Origin: Bacillota bacterium
GTDB lineage: Bacteria > Bacillota > Clostridia > Peptostreptococcales > Anaerovoracaceae
DNA length: 53,786 nt
Direction of reading: 5' to 3'
Assembly: GCA_022770665.1 (NCBI GenBank)
Contig: JALEHL010000026.1
Span: 1-53,786 of the forward strand
The translations under genes were made by a program, and so were the position numbers. This document shows positions 8,068-16,768 of this stretch, in pieces. The notes under the pieces are model-generated. The model did no database searches. It was given only the letters and a program-made list of their open reading frames with translations, and was not told the origin of the DNA. The first letter of the stretch is position 1; each line of letters begins with the position of its first letter.

Positions 8068-9213
8068 ATGAAGAAGAAGTTACTTTCAATTCTGCTGATT
8101 TTAGCAATGGTCTTCTGCTTCGCTGCATGCGGCAGCAGCAATGATGCGCCTGCCGATGACCAGAGCGGAGACAATGCGGAAGAAACTGCAATCAACTATG
8201 AGGCGATCGATGACAACTGCGAATCGGAAGACGGAACGTATCAGATCGCAATGGTTACCGATGTGGGCCAGCTGAAGGATGGATCCTTCAACCAGTTCAC
8301 ATGGAACGGCTGCAAGGCTTATGCAAGCCAGAATGACAAGACCTACAAGTATTATCAGCCGGCAAACGGTGCGCAGGCAACGGATGAAGACAGAATCAAG
8401 GCTATGACGGATGCATGTGAAGCTGGCGCTGAAGTTCTGGTAACTCCGGGATTCCTGCAGGAAACTGCACTGAAGGAAGTAGCTCCGAAGTATCCTGAAG
8501 TCCAGTTCATCTTTGTAGATGGATGGGATCTGGGACTGGACAACCTGGTTGGTGTAAACTATCAGGAAGAGCAGGCTGGCTATCTGGCCGGATATGCTGC
8601 AGTAATGGAAGGCTATACGAAGCTCGGATTCTCCGGCGGCGGCGGCGGTTCCAATCCTGCGTGCATCAGATACGGCTACGGCTATGCACAGGGTGCCAAT
8701 GCAGCAGCAGCGGAAAAGGATGAAACCGTTGAAATGCGTTACAGCTGGGAACATGGTTCCAGCTTCTCCGATTCTCCGGAACTGACTGCTATGTTAAAAG
8801 GCTGGTATGAAGCAGGCACTGAAGTGATCTTCATGTGCGGCGGCTCCATGTTCAACTCCGGCAAGGATGCTGCAGAAGCAGAAGAAGCAAGCCTGATCGG
8901 TGTTGACGTAGACCAGAGTGGACTGTCCGAAGCGGTTGTCACTTCTGCTATGAAGGATCTGGCAGGTTCCGTAATGCTGACTTTAGGCCAGTACTACGAC
9001 GGTGGAAAGCTTCTGAACGGTGCTATGACTCTGGGCGCTGCTGATGATGCAGTCGGCATTCCGACAGATACATGGTCAATGGAAAACTGGTCTGTAGAAG
9101 ACTACAATGCATTATATGCCAAGATCAAGAGCGGCGAAATCGTGGTTGACGATGATTCTTCCGTGGCGGATCCATCCACTGCTGGACTGGAAAACATTAC
9201 TTTCGTAAAATAG
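8068..9213 (+). CDS. BMP-family nucleoside-binding lipoprotein of an ABC importer
   Basis: Substrate-binding lipoprotein: signal peptide MKKKLLSILLILAMVFCFAAC with lipobox Cys21, then an acidic linker and a BMP/PnrA-type domain. Typical BMP sections are AMVTDVGQLKDGSFNQFTW, the FIFVDGWD strand, GVNYQEEQAGYLAGYAA and IGVDVDQSG. Family members bind purine nucleosides (PnrA, NupN/BmpA); the exact ligand cannot be read from sequence. It is the first gene of a set with an ATPase and two permeases. A strong terminator after this gene suggests the binding protein is made in excess over the membrane components. Confidence 0.93.
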   Translation: MKKKLLSILLILAMVFCFAACGSSNDAPADDQSGDNAEETAINYEAIDDNCESEDGTYQIAMVTDVGQLKDGSFNQFTWNGCKAYASQNDKTYKYYQPANGAQATDEDRIKAMTDACEAGAEVLVTPGFLQETALKEVAPKYPEVQFIFVDGWDLGLDNLVGVNYQEEQAGYLAGYAAVMEGYTKLGFSGGGGGSNPACIRYGYGYAQGANAAAAEKDETVEMRYSWEHGSSFSDSPELTAMLKGWYEAGTEVIFMCGGSMFNSGKDAAEAEEASLIGVDVDQSGLSEAVVTSAMKDLAGSVMLTLGQYYDGGKLLNGAMTLGAADDAVGIPTDTWSMENWSVEDYNALYAKIKSGEIVVDDDSSVADPSTAGLENITFVK

Positions 9214-9254
9214 GACGAAAAGAATAGAATAAGGAAGGTTCTTGCAACCTGCAG

Positions 9255-9285
9255 AAAGGGGGGAAGCAATTCCCCCTTTTTTTTT
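9255..9285 (+). terminator. intra-operon terminator after the BMP binding protein
   Basis: AAAGGGGGGAA (9256-9265) pairs with TTCCCCCTTT around a short GCAA-type loop and is followed by nine or more T. It lies between the binding protein and ATPase genes, so partial readthrough would set their expression ratio. Confidence 0.9.
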
Positions 9286-9329
9286 AAAAACGACGCATAA
9301 AGCAGAAAAAAGTAAAGGCAGGAAAGACT

Positions 9330-10877
9330 ATGACATCGGAATATGTAATAGAAATGAACCACATCCGTAAAGAATTTCCCGGTATTGTGGCGAACGATGA
9401 TATTACCCTGCAGCTGAAGAAGGGGGAGATTCATGCACTCCTAGGTGAAAACGGCGCAGGCAAGTCAACGCTGATGAGCGTGCTCTTCGGATTGTATCAG
9501 CCGGAAGCAGGCACGATTAAAAAAGATGGTGTAGAAGTTAAGATCAATAATCCGAACGATGCGACGGCACTGGGCATCGGTATGGTGCATCAGCATTTTA
9601 AGCTGATCGATGTGTTCACTGTCCTGGACAATATCATTCTTGGCGCAGAGACCACAACGAAACTGGGATTCCTGAAAAAAAAGGAAGCAAGAAAGAAAGT
9701 GATTGCGCTTTCAGAAAAGTATGGCCTGAAGGTGGATGTGGATGCGAAAGTAGAGGACATCACCGTCGGGATGCAGCAGCGGGTGGAAATCCTGAAGATG
9801 CTGTACAGGGAAAATGATATTCTGATTTTTGATGAACCGACGGCGGTACTGACGCCGCAGGAAATCGACGAACTTATGGAAATCATGAAGGGATTTGCGA
9901 AAGAAGGCAAATCGATCCTGTTTATCACACATAAATTGAATGAGATCATGGCTGTTTCGGATCGGGTGACGGTTCTGAGAAAAGGAAAATGTATCGGAAC
10001 CGTTAATACGAAAGATACCAACAAGCAGGAACTGTCCAATATGATGGTTGGACGTCCGGTTCAGCTGGAAATTCAGAAGGAGCCTGCAAAGCCGGGTGAT
10101 GTCGTGCTGCATGTGGAGAATCTTAAGGTACCTTCAAAGATTCATAAAAATGATGCGGTGAAAGGAATTTCCTTTGATGTGCGTCAAGGAGAGATCGTGT
10201 GCATCGCCGGAATTGACGGAAACGGTCAGACAGAACTGATCCACGGACTGACCGGTCTGGAAAAGACCAGTGCGGGAAAAATCAGCCTCTGCGGAAAAGA
10301 TATTTCCAATGCCAGCATCCGCAAGAGAAGTCAGGCGGGTATGAGTCATATTCCGGAAGATCGTCATAAACACGGACTGGTGCTGGATTACACACTGGAA
10401 CAGAATATGGTGCTGCAGAGCTATATGCAGCCGAGGTTCCAGAAGCACGGTTTTATCCGGTTTGATGAAGTGAGAAAGTATGCGGATCAGCTGATCGACG
10501 ATTATGATGTCCGTTCCGGCCAGGGAGCTGTTACTGTGGCAAGAAGCATGTCCGGCGGCAACCAGCAGAAAGCGATCATTGCCAGAGAGCTGGATCGGGA
10601 TGAGCCGCTGATTGTGGCGGTTCAGCCTACAAGAGGTCTGGATGTCGGTGCGATTGAGCACATTCATAAGCAGCTGATCGCGGAACGGGATAAAGGCAAG
10701 GCGATTCTGCTCGTATCGCTGGAACTGGACGAGGTCATGGGCCTCTCAGACCGGATTCTTGTATTATATGAAGGAAAAATTGTGGGTGAACTGGACCCGA
10801 AGAATACGACTGTGCAGGAGCTGGGACTTTACATGTCCGGCGCAAAGCGGCAGGGAGAGGAGGCTGCATCATGTTAA
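9330..10877 (+). CDS. double-domain ABC ATPase of the nucleoside importer
   Basis: A 515-residue ATPase with two fused nucleotide-binding domains, as in NupO/YufO and sugar importers of the CUT2 type. Domain 1 has a canonical Walker A (GENGAGKST, residues 38-46) and Walker B LIFDEPTAVL but a degenerate signature (VGMQQR). Domain 2 has a degenerate Walker A (GIDGNGQT, Gln for Lys) but a good signature (MSGGNQQK). This one-good-site-each arrangement is the family norm. It powers uptake of the ligand bound by the upstream lipoprotein through the two permeases that follow. Its end overlaps the first permease start by 7 bases. Confidence 0.95.
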   Translation: MTSEYVIEMNHIRKEFPGIVANDDITLQLKKGEIHALLGENGAGKSTLMSVLFGLYQPEAGTIKKDGVEVKINNPNDATALGIGMVHQHFKLIDVFTVLDNIILGAETTTKLGFLKKKEARKKVIALSEKYGLKVDVDAKVEDITVGMQQRVEILKMLYRENDILIFDEPTAVLTPQEIDELMEIMKGFAKEGKSILFITHKLNEIMAVSDRVTVLRKGKCIGTVNTKDTNKQELSNMMVGRPVQLEIQKEPAKPGDVVLHVENLKVPSKIHKNDAVKGISFDVRQGEIVCIAGIDGNGQTELIHGLTGLEKTSAGKISLCGKDISNASIRKRSQAGMSHIPEDRHKHGLVLDYTLEQNMVLQSYMQPRFQKHGFIRFDEVRKYADQLIDDYDVRSGQGAVTVARSMSGGNQQKAIIARELDRDEPLIVAVQPTRGLDVGAIEHIHKQLIAERDKGKAILLVSLELDEVMGLSDRILVLYEGKIVGELDPKNTTVQELGLYMSGAKRQGEEAASC

Positions 10878-12064
10878 GAATTGATCCGGATACCGGAAGA
10901 CAGAAATGGTTCCGGTCGGAAGGTGCGAAATCCGTTCTATCTGCTGTCATTTCCATTCTTATCGGTATGGCGGTGGGAACACTGATCATCATAGCCGTCG
11001 GCCTGACGAAGGAAGGAATCAGCACCAAGGGAATCGGAGAAGGAATCCGTCTGGTATTCCTGGGTGTATTCAGTACAGGAAGGAGCGGTGGAACGCTGAC
11101 ATTCGGCTATAACCCGGTAAACCTTGGTAATATGCTGTTCCGGGCCACTCCGCTGATCATGACGGGACTTTCCGTTGCGGTGGCCTTCAAGACCGGTCTG
11201 TTTAATATTGGTGCGGCCGGCCAGTATCTGATGGGTACGATGGGAACTTTGACAGTAGGCCTTGTTCTGGGAAATGCAGGATGCCCTGTTTTCATCGCGT
11301 GGATTGCCGCATTTCTTGCGGGCATGCTCCTCGGGGCGCTCTGGGGTGCAATCCCCGGTGTCTTTAAGGCATATCTGAATATCAATGAAGTGATTACCTG
11401 CATTATGACCAACTGGATTGCCGCCAACCTGGTAACCTGGTGGTTTGACAGTCATGAAATATTCAAGAATGCAGCAGAAGGCGGAAAAATCGGGTATATT
11501 ATTCCGCTGAAAAATGTGGGTGTTGTCACACCGAAGCTGGGGATGAATCTTCTGTTCCCTGGATCGCAGGCCAATGGCGGGTTCTGGATCGCCTGCATTC
11601 TTGCTGTGGCGATGTTTATCATGCTGACCCGCACGACATTCGGCTATGAACTGCGTGCCTGCGGTTCCAACCGTCATGCAGCCAGATACGCAGGTATCAA
11701 TGATAAGAGAAACATTATATTATCCATGATGATTTCCGGCGCGCTGGCTGCGGCAGGTGCGGCATTATATTATCTGTCCGGAAACACCGAATTCTTCTGG
11801 TCCACTTATCAGAGCCTGCCGGCCGAAGGCTTTAACGGTATCCCTGTGGCGCTGCTCGCTTCGAATAATCCGGTTGCTGTAATCTTTACCGGAGTGTTCA
11901 TGTCCATGCTGAATGTGGCAGGTACGCAGCTGAAGTCTCTGACCGCTTATAACGAGTACATCTCTGACATTATTATCGCTGTTATCGTATACCTGAGCGC
12001 CTTCTCCATGCTGATCAAGCAGGTGCTCAACGGCAGAGAAAAGAAGAAGGGAGGAAACAAGTAA
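10871..12064 (+). CDS. ABC transporter permease (BPD_transp_2 type), subunit 1
   Basis: A 397-residue multi-span membrane protein of the NupP/YufP type. After a short cytoplasmic N-terminus the first helix is VLSAVISILIGMAVGTLIII; an insertion loop carries NPVNLGNMLFRATPLIMTGL, typical for this family, and the coupling region reads ELRACGSNRHAARYAGIN, which contacts the ATPase. GGGAGAGGAGG upstream supports the ATG, which overlaps the ATPase stop. It pairs with the next gene to form the heterodimeric pore for nucleoside uptake. Confidence 0.93.
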   Translation: MLRIDPDTGRQKWFRSEGAKSVLSAVISILIGMAVGTLIIIAVGLTKEGISTKGIGEGIRLVFLGVFSTGRSGGTLTFGYNPVNLGNMLFRATPLIMTGLSVAVAFKTGLFNIGAAGQYLMGTMGTLTVGLVLGNAGCPVFIAWIAAFLAGMLLGALWGAIPGVFKAYLNINEVITCIMTNWIAANLVTWWFDSHEIFKNAAEGGKIGYIIPLKNVGVVTPKLGMNLLFPGSQANGGFWIACILAVAMFIMLTRTTFGYELRACGSNRHAARYAGINDKRNIILSMMISGALAAAGAALYYLSGNTEFFWSTYQSLPAEGFNGIPVALLASNNPVAVIFTGVFMSMLNVAGTQLKSLTAYNEYISDIIIAVIVYLSAFSMLIKQVLNGREKKKGGNK

Positions 12065-13074
12065 TGGTATTCTTAATTCAACAGACCCTCCTGTTTGCAG
12101 TACCTCTTATGATTGTTGCGCTGGCCGGTGTCTGCGCCGAACGATCCGGCGTGATCAACCTGGCACTGGAAGGTATTATGATTTTCGGTGCATTTATCGG
12201 AGTGCTGTTTATTCGGATCATGCAGGATCTGAATCTGTTTGACAAGGAAGAAGGGCAGATTCTGCTGCTTCTGACGCTGCTGGTTTCCGCAGTCTTCGGA
12301 GGACTGTTCTCCCTGCTGCTGGCCTTTTCGGCAATCAATCTGAAGGCTGACCAGACCATTGGCGGCACGGCGCTGAATATGCTGGCTCCGGCGGTTGTGC
12401 TGTTTTTCATCGTTCTGATCGCACAGCAGAATACACTGGGCATGTCAAAGGGCAGTGCCGCCGGCTGGTTTATGATACGTCCGTCGACATTCGGTCTGCC
12501 GAAGGATTACAGCTGGGGATTTCTTGGCGATCTGATCCTGAACAAAGTGTATCTGTCCACCTATATCTGTATTCTGGTGTTCATTGCAGTTTCGGTGATT
12601 CTGTATAAGACACGGTTCGGCCTGCGGCTGCGGGCCTGCGGTGAAAATCCGCAGGCAGCAGATTCCCTCGGCATCAATGTCTATAAGATGCGGTATGCCG
12701 GTGTCATTCTTTCCGGTGTTCTGGCGGGACTGGGCGGCTTCAACTACGCGCTGACAACAGCAGGCTGTTCTGCAACAGGAGCAGTTGCCGGCTATGGCTT
12801 CCTTGCTCTGGCCGTTATGATCTTTGGTAACTGGACACCGCTGAATATCGCAGCAGGCGGCCTTCTGTTCGGGCTGTTCAAGTGTATCGCGGCCACCTAT
12901 TCCACACTGGATATTAACGGGGATGGTGTGTACATGCTTGCAGAAATCGGAATCAGCCCGTATATCTACAGAATGCTCCCGTATGTGATCACACTGGTTG
13001 TTCTGGCGTTCACATCAAAGAAATCCAGAGTGCCGAAGGCAGAAGGAATCCCTTACGACAAGGGACAGAGATAA
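12064..13074 (+). CDS. ABC transporter permease (BPD_transp_2 type), subunit 2
   Basis: A 336-residue membrane protein of the NupQ/YufQ type. The sequence GVCAERSGVINLALEGIMIFGAF near the N-terminus is characteristic of this subunit, and LRLRACGENPQAADSLGIN is the ATPase-coupling loop. The ATG shares one base with the preceding stop (TAATG), so translation is coupled. It completes the importer and is followed by a strong terminator. Confidence 0.94.
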   Translation: MVFLIQQTLLFAVPLMIVALAGVCAERSGVINLALEGIMIFGAFIGVLFIRIMQDLNLFDKEEGQILLLLTLLVSAVFGGLFSLLLAFSAINLKADQTIGGTALNMLAPAVVLFFIVLIAQQNTLGMSKGSAAGWFMIRPSTFGLPKDYSWGFLGDLILNKVYLSTYICILVFIAVSVILYKTRFGLRLRACGENPQAADSLGINVYKMRYAGVILSGVLAGLGGFNYALTTAGCSATGAVAGYGFLALAVMIFGNWTPLNIAAGGLLFGLFKCIAATYSTLDINGDGVYMLAEIGISPYIYRMLPYVITLVVLAFTSKKSRVPKAEGIPYDKGQR

Positions 13075-13124
13075 GTTCAGAATGTGAGAAAGAAAATCTG
13101 AATATATGCAGAAATGCAGTAACC

Positions 13125-13154
13125 GGGGTGTGGAAGCAGTTTCACACCCCTTTT
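13125..13154 (+). terminator. terminator of the nucleoside importer operon
   Basis: GGGGTGTG (13125-13132) pairs with CACACCCC (13143-13150), followed by TTTT. It rules out a long upstream start for the next gene. Confidence 0.85.
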
Positions 13155-13165
13155 CAGGAGAGAAA

Positions 13166-15004
13166 ATGTTTTTACCAGTTACAAAAGAGGAAATGAAAGA
13201 GAGAGGATGGGATCAGGCTGATTTCATACTGGTGACCGGCGACGCCTATGTGGATCATCATTCCTTCGGTACTGCCATTATCGGCAGACTGCTGGAACGA
13301 TATGGATACCGGGTTGCAGTTCTGGCTCGCCCTGATTACCATTCGGCAGAAGATTTCCGGCGGTTTGGCCGGCCGAGGCTTGGATTCCTGATCAACAGCG
13401 GCGTGGTGGATTCCATGGTGAACAACTATTCTGTTTTTCGCAGAAAACGGAAGACTGATGAGTATGCTCCAGGAGGAAAGGCCGGGGGGCGTCCGGACCG
13501 CGCGGTCATTGTCTACAGCGGAAGAGCGCGGGAAGCCTATAAAGGGGTGCCGGTCATTATCGGCGGACTGGAAGCCAGCCTGCGCAGGCTGGGACACTAT
13601 GACTACTGGGATGACAAGGTGAGACGTTCGATCCTGCTGGATTCCAAGGCGGATCTGCTGATTTACGGCATGGGAGAAAGAGCGGTTCTGGAAATCGCCG
13701 AAGCGCTGGATTCCGGTCTGGATGTAAAAGATCTTACCTGGATCAGGGGAACCTGTTACCGGGCCAATCCGGCGCATCTTGACCCCGAAACCATGCTTGC
13801 TTCCGAAAAGGGAAAACCGGTCTGGCTTCCTTCCTATGAGCAGATCTGCAATTCAAAAGAGGCGTATGGGCGGAGCTTTGCCATGCAGTACCGGAATAAT
13901 GATGACATTACCGGACATACACTGATCGAACCGTATAACGAAACAACCTGCGTCGTGCAGAATCCTCCGCAGCCGCCGCTGGAACAGGAAGAGCTGGACG
14001 ATGTTTACGAACTGCCGTTTGAGAATGAATGGCACCCGTCCTATGATGCGGAGGGGGGAATCCCGGCATTCCAGGAGGTGAAATTCAGCATCGTCAGCTC
14101 CAGAGGATGTTTTGGCGGATGCAGTTTCTGCGCCCTGACTTATCACCAGGGAAGGCAGGTCCGGAGCCGGAGCTGCACATCGATTGTAAGGGAAGCGACG
14201 GCGCTGACGCAGAAAAAAGATTTTAAAGGATACATTCACGATATCGGCGGACCGACTGCCAATTTCCGCGCACCTGCCTGCCAGAAGCAGCTGACGGCAG
14301 GAGTCTGCCGGAACAGAGACTGTCTCTATCCGGGAGTCTGTCCCAATATGGATGTAGATCACAGCGATTATCTGCAGGTTTTGCGTTCGGTGCGGCAGCT
14401 GGATGGCGTAAAGAAAGTGTTTATCCGTTCGGGAATCCGCTACGATTATCTCATGGCGGATCCCCAGAGAAAGACATTTCTGCAGGAACTCTGCCAGTAT
14501 CATGTAAGCGGAACACTGAAAGTTGCGCCAGAGCATATCGCTCCGGCAGTACTTGCCCAGATGCGAAAGCCGGGAAAGAATGTTTTTCTGGAGTTTTGTG
14601 AAGAATATAAACAGACAAACAGGAAGCTGGGGAAGAAGCAGTATCTGATCCCGTATCTGATCTCCAGTCATCCGGGCAGCCGTCTGGAGGATGCTGTGGA
14701 ACTGGCTCTGTTTCTGAAGGAATATGGATTTATTCCGGATCAGGTGCAGGATTTCTATCCGACCCCAGGCACGCTGGCTACCTGCATCTACTACACGGAG
14801 CAGGATCCGTTCACAGGAGAACCGGTTTATGTAGCCAAATCCATGGAAGAAAAAAAGATGCAGCGTGCCCTGATCCACTATAACAGACCGGAAAACAGGA
14901 AAACGGTCATCGCCGCATTGAAGAAGGCGGGCCGAGAGGATCTGATCCCGGTTCTGCTCTCTTCACATAAAAAACATGGCAAAACCGTTGACAAGGTTTT
15001 ATAA
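13166..15004 (+). CDS. ygiQ: YgiQ family radical SAM protein
   Basis: A 612-residue protein starting MFLPVTKEEM with a GCFGGCSFC [4Fe-4S] motif (CX3CX2C) in the middle, and the family's N-terminal section FILVTGDAYVDHHSFGTAIIGRLLE and IIGGLEASLRRLGHYDYWD. The N-terminal part resembles a cobalamin-binding-like domain, the centre is the radical SAM barrel. The substrate of YgiQ proteins is unknown. An in-frame ATG exists 60 bases further upstream, but that extension would cover the preceding terminator; AGGAG at 13156-13160, five bases before the ATG used here, decides the start. The C-terminal part has the family's QDFYPTPGT. Confidence 0.93.
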   Translation: MFLPVTKEEMKERGWDQADFILVTGDAYVDHHSFGTAIIGRLLERYGYRVAVLARPDYHSAEDFRRFGRPRLGFLINSGVVDSMVNNYSVFRRKRKTDEYAPGGKAGGRPDRAVIVYSGRAREAYKGVPVIIGGLEASLRRLGHYDYWDDKVRRSILLDSKADLLIYGMGERAVLEIAEALDSGLDVKDLTWIRGTCYRANPAHLDPETMLASEKGKPVWLPSYEQICNSKEAYGRSFAMQYRNNDDITGHTLIEPYNETTCVVQNPPQPPLEQEELDDVYELPFENEWHPSYDAEGGIPAFQEVKFSIVSSRGCFGGCSFCALTYHQGRQVRSRSCTSIVREATALTQKKDFKGYIHDIGGPTANFRAPACQKQLTAGVCRNRDCLYPGVCPNMDVDHSDYLQVLRSVRQLDGVKKVFIRSGIRYDYLMADPQRKTFLQELCQYHVSGTLKVAPEHIAPAVLAQMRKPGKNVFLEFCEEYKQTNRKLGKKQYLIPYLISSHPGSRLEDAVELALFLKEYGFIPDQVQDFYPTPGTLATCIYYTEQDPFTGEPVYVAKSMEEKKMQRALIHYNRPENRKTVIAALKKAGREDLIPVLLSSHKKHGKTVDKVL

Positions 15005-15046
15005 AACTGATAATCTGATATCATAAAACGCAAAGGAGCAACAGGA

Positions 15047-16750
15047 ATGAGAAAGAAATCACCGTTTAATGAAAACTGCAGAAATATCAGAGAACTTGTC
15101 TATGCAGCGGCGGACAGATATCCGGAAAACAACGCATTTCAGGTCAAGGTGAATGGAACCATACAGTCTGTGACGTTTTCCAGAGTCATAGAAAACCTGG
15201 AAGCACTGGGGACGGAACTGAAAGCCAGAGGATTTGACGGGTGCAGTATGGGGATTATCGGAGAAAACAGCTATCCATGGTATAACTGCTTTCTGTCCAT
15301 TGTCTGCGGGGGAAATGTGGCAGTGCCGTTTGATAAGGGATTTACGGCAGAGGAACTGGAGTCCAGCATTCTTCGAAGCCGGATCCGTGTATTGTTCTAT
15401 GATGACAAGATGAGAAAACTGGTGGAGCAGGTACGGCAGAACGGCAGAATCCAGGTTGATGCGTTTGTCTGCATTACCGGTGAGAACTGCGAATATGATA
15501 AAATGGTGTCTTCCGGAGCCTGCCGTATCACAGAAGGCGATCGGACGTACAGAGAAAGCAGAATCGATGAAAATGCGCTGTCCGTTCTTCTGTTTACTTC
15601 TGGTACGACGCAGCAATCAAAAGCCGTCATGCTGAGTCAGTACAATATCGTGAGCAACGTGATTGATATGTACAACTATGAAGCCTTTTATGCAGATGAT
15701 GTGAATATGGCTTTTCTGCCGTTCCATCACAGCTTCGGACTGGTAGGCGTCATGGTGTTTCTCTGTATCGGGGCCTGCAGTGTGTTTTGTGACGGACTGC
15801 GTTATGTGACAAAGAATCTGAAAGAATATGGTGTGACTGTATTCGTCGGTGTGCCGCTGATTGTAGAAAATATGTACCATAAGATCATGAAGGAAGCGGA
15901 AAAGCAGGGGATGACCGGCACGATCCGGAAGGGACTTTCTCTTTGCCGCATTCTGGACCGGTTCGGAATCCATGTACGTCGAAAAGTATTTGGAAAGATC
16001 ATTGATCAGCTGGGCGGCAAGCTCCGCCTGATCATCTGCGGAGCGGCTGCACTGGCGCCGGAAGTGGCACAGGGAATGAATGATTTCGGCATTCTGCTGA
16101 TCCAGGGATATGGACTTACAGAAACTTCGCCGGTTCTGGCTGCGGAATCCCACGAATATATGAAAGCTGGTTCTGTGGGAAAGCCGATGCCTCGGATACA
16201 GATGAAAATCGAACATCCGGACGAAGACGGGATCGGGGAAATTGTGGTCAAAGGGCCGAATGTGATGCTGGGATACCTGGATCAGCCGGAAGAAACAGCA
16301 GCAGTTCTGCAGGACGGATGGTTTCATACCGGTGATCTGGGAACCATAGACGAAGACGGGTTTGTCTGGATCCGGGGCAGAAGCAAAAGTGTGATTGTCA
16401 TGAAGAACGGAAAGAATATTTTTCCGGAAGAGATTGAAGCCATGATCGACCAGCTCCCTTATGTGTCCAGCAGCCTGATCTTTACCAGGGAAAAACATAA
16501 TGAGCTGGTTCTGTGGGCGAAAATCGTCTATGATCCGGCCTTCCTGAAAGAGCAGAACATGACGCTGGAGCAGCTGCAGAAACAGGCAGAAAGCGATATG
16601 GACGCGATCAATCGCAGAATGCCTGCCTATAAAGCAGTAAAGCACTTCTTCCTGTCTGACAGGCCGATGATCATGACGACTACACAGAAGGTAAAGCGAA
16701 ATCTGGAAATCGCGCGAATTATGGAATCCCAGGAAGGATTGCTGCAATAA
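15047..16750 (+). CDS. AMP-forming acyl-CoA / acyl-ACP synthetase-like protein
   Basis: ANL-superfamily adenylating enzyme of 567 residues. The phosphate-binding loop is LLFTSGTTQQSKAVMLS (about residues 178-194), the A5 motif is GYGLTETSP, and the hinge and ATP motifs are GWFHTGDLGTIDEDGFVWIRGR. The catalytic lysine region near the C-terminus reads TTTQKVKRN. Substrate is most likely a long-chain fatty acid, as in FadD-like enzymes, but acyl-ACP or another carboxylate is possible. AAAGGAG gives a good start. It sits between ygiQ and the DNA methyltransferase gene with gaps of 42 and 18 bases, so the three may be co-transcribed. Confidence 0.9.
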   Translation: MRKKSPFNENCRNIRELVYAAADRYPENNAFQVKVNGTIQSVTFSRVIENLEALGTELKARGFDGCSMGIIGENSYPWYNCFLSIVCGGNVAVPFDKGFTAEELESSILRSRIRVLFYDDKMRKLVEQVRQNGRIQVDAFVCITGENCEYDKMVSSGACRITEGDRTYRESRIDENALSVLLFTSGTTQQSKAVMLSQYNIVSNVIDMYNYEAFYADDVNMAFLPFHHSFGLVGVMVFLCIGACSVFCDGLRYVTKNLKEYGVTVFVGVPLIVENMYHKIMKEAEKQGMTGTIRKGLSLCRILDRFGIHVRRKVFGKIIDQLGGKLRLIICGAAALAPEVAQGMNDFGILLIQGYGLTETSPVLAAESHEYMKAGSVGKPMPRIQMKIEHPDEDGIGEIVVKGPNVMLGYLDQPEETAAVLQDGWFHTGDLGTIDEDGFVWIRGRSKSVIVMKNGKNIFPEEIEAMIDQLPYVSSSLIFTREKHNELVLWAKIVYDPAFLKEQNMTLEQLQKQAESDMDAINRRMPAYKAVKHFFLSDRPMIMTTTQKVKRNLEIARIMESQEGLLQ

Positions 16751-16768
16751 CGACGGGAGGAATATCGT

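Noticed and set aside
13106-13165. Longer N-terminus for the YgiQ protein
   Set aside because: The extra 20 codons cover the upstream terminator hairpin, and AGGAG is correctly placed only for the ATG at 13166.
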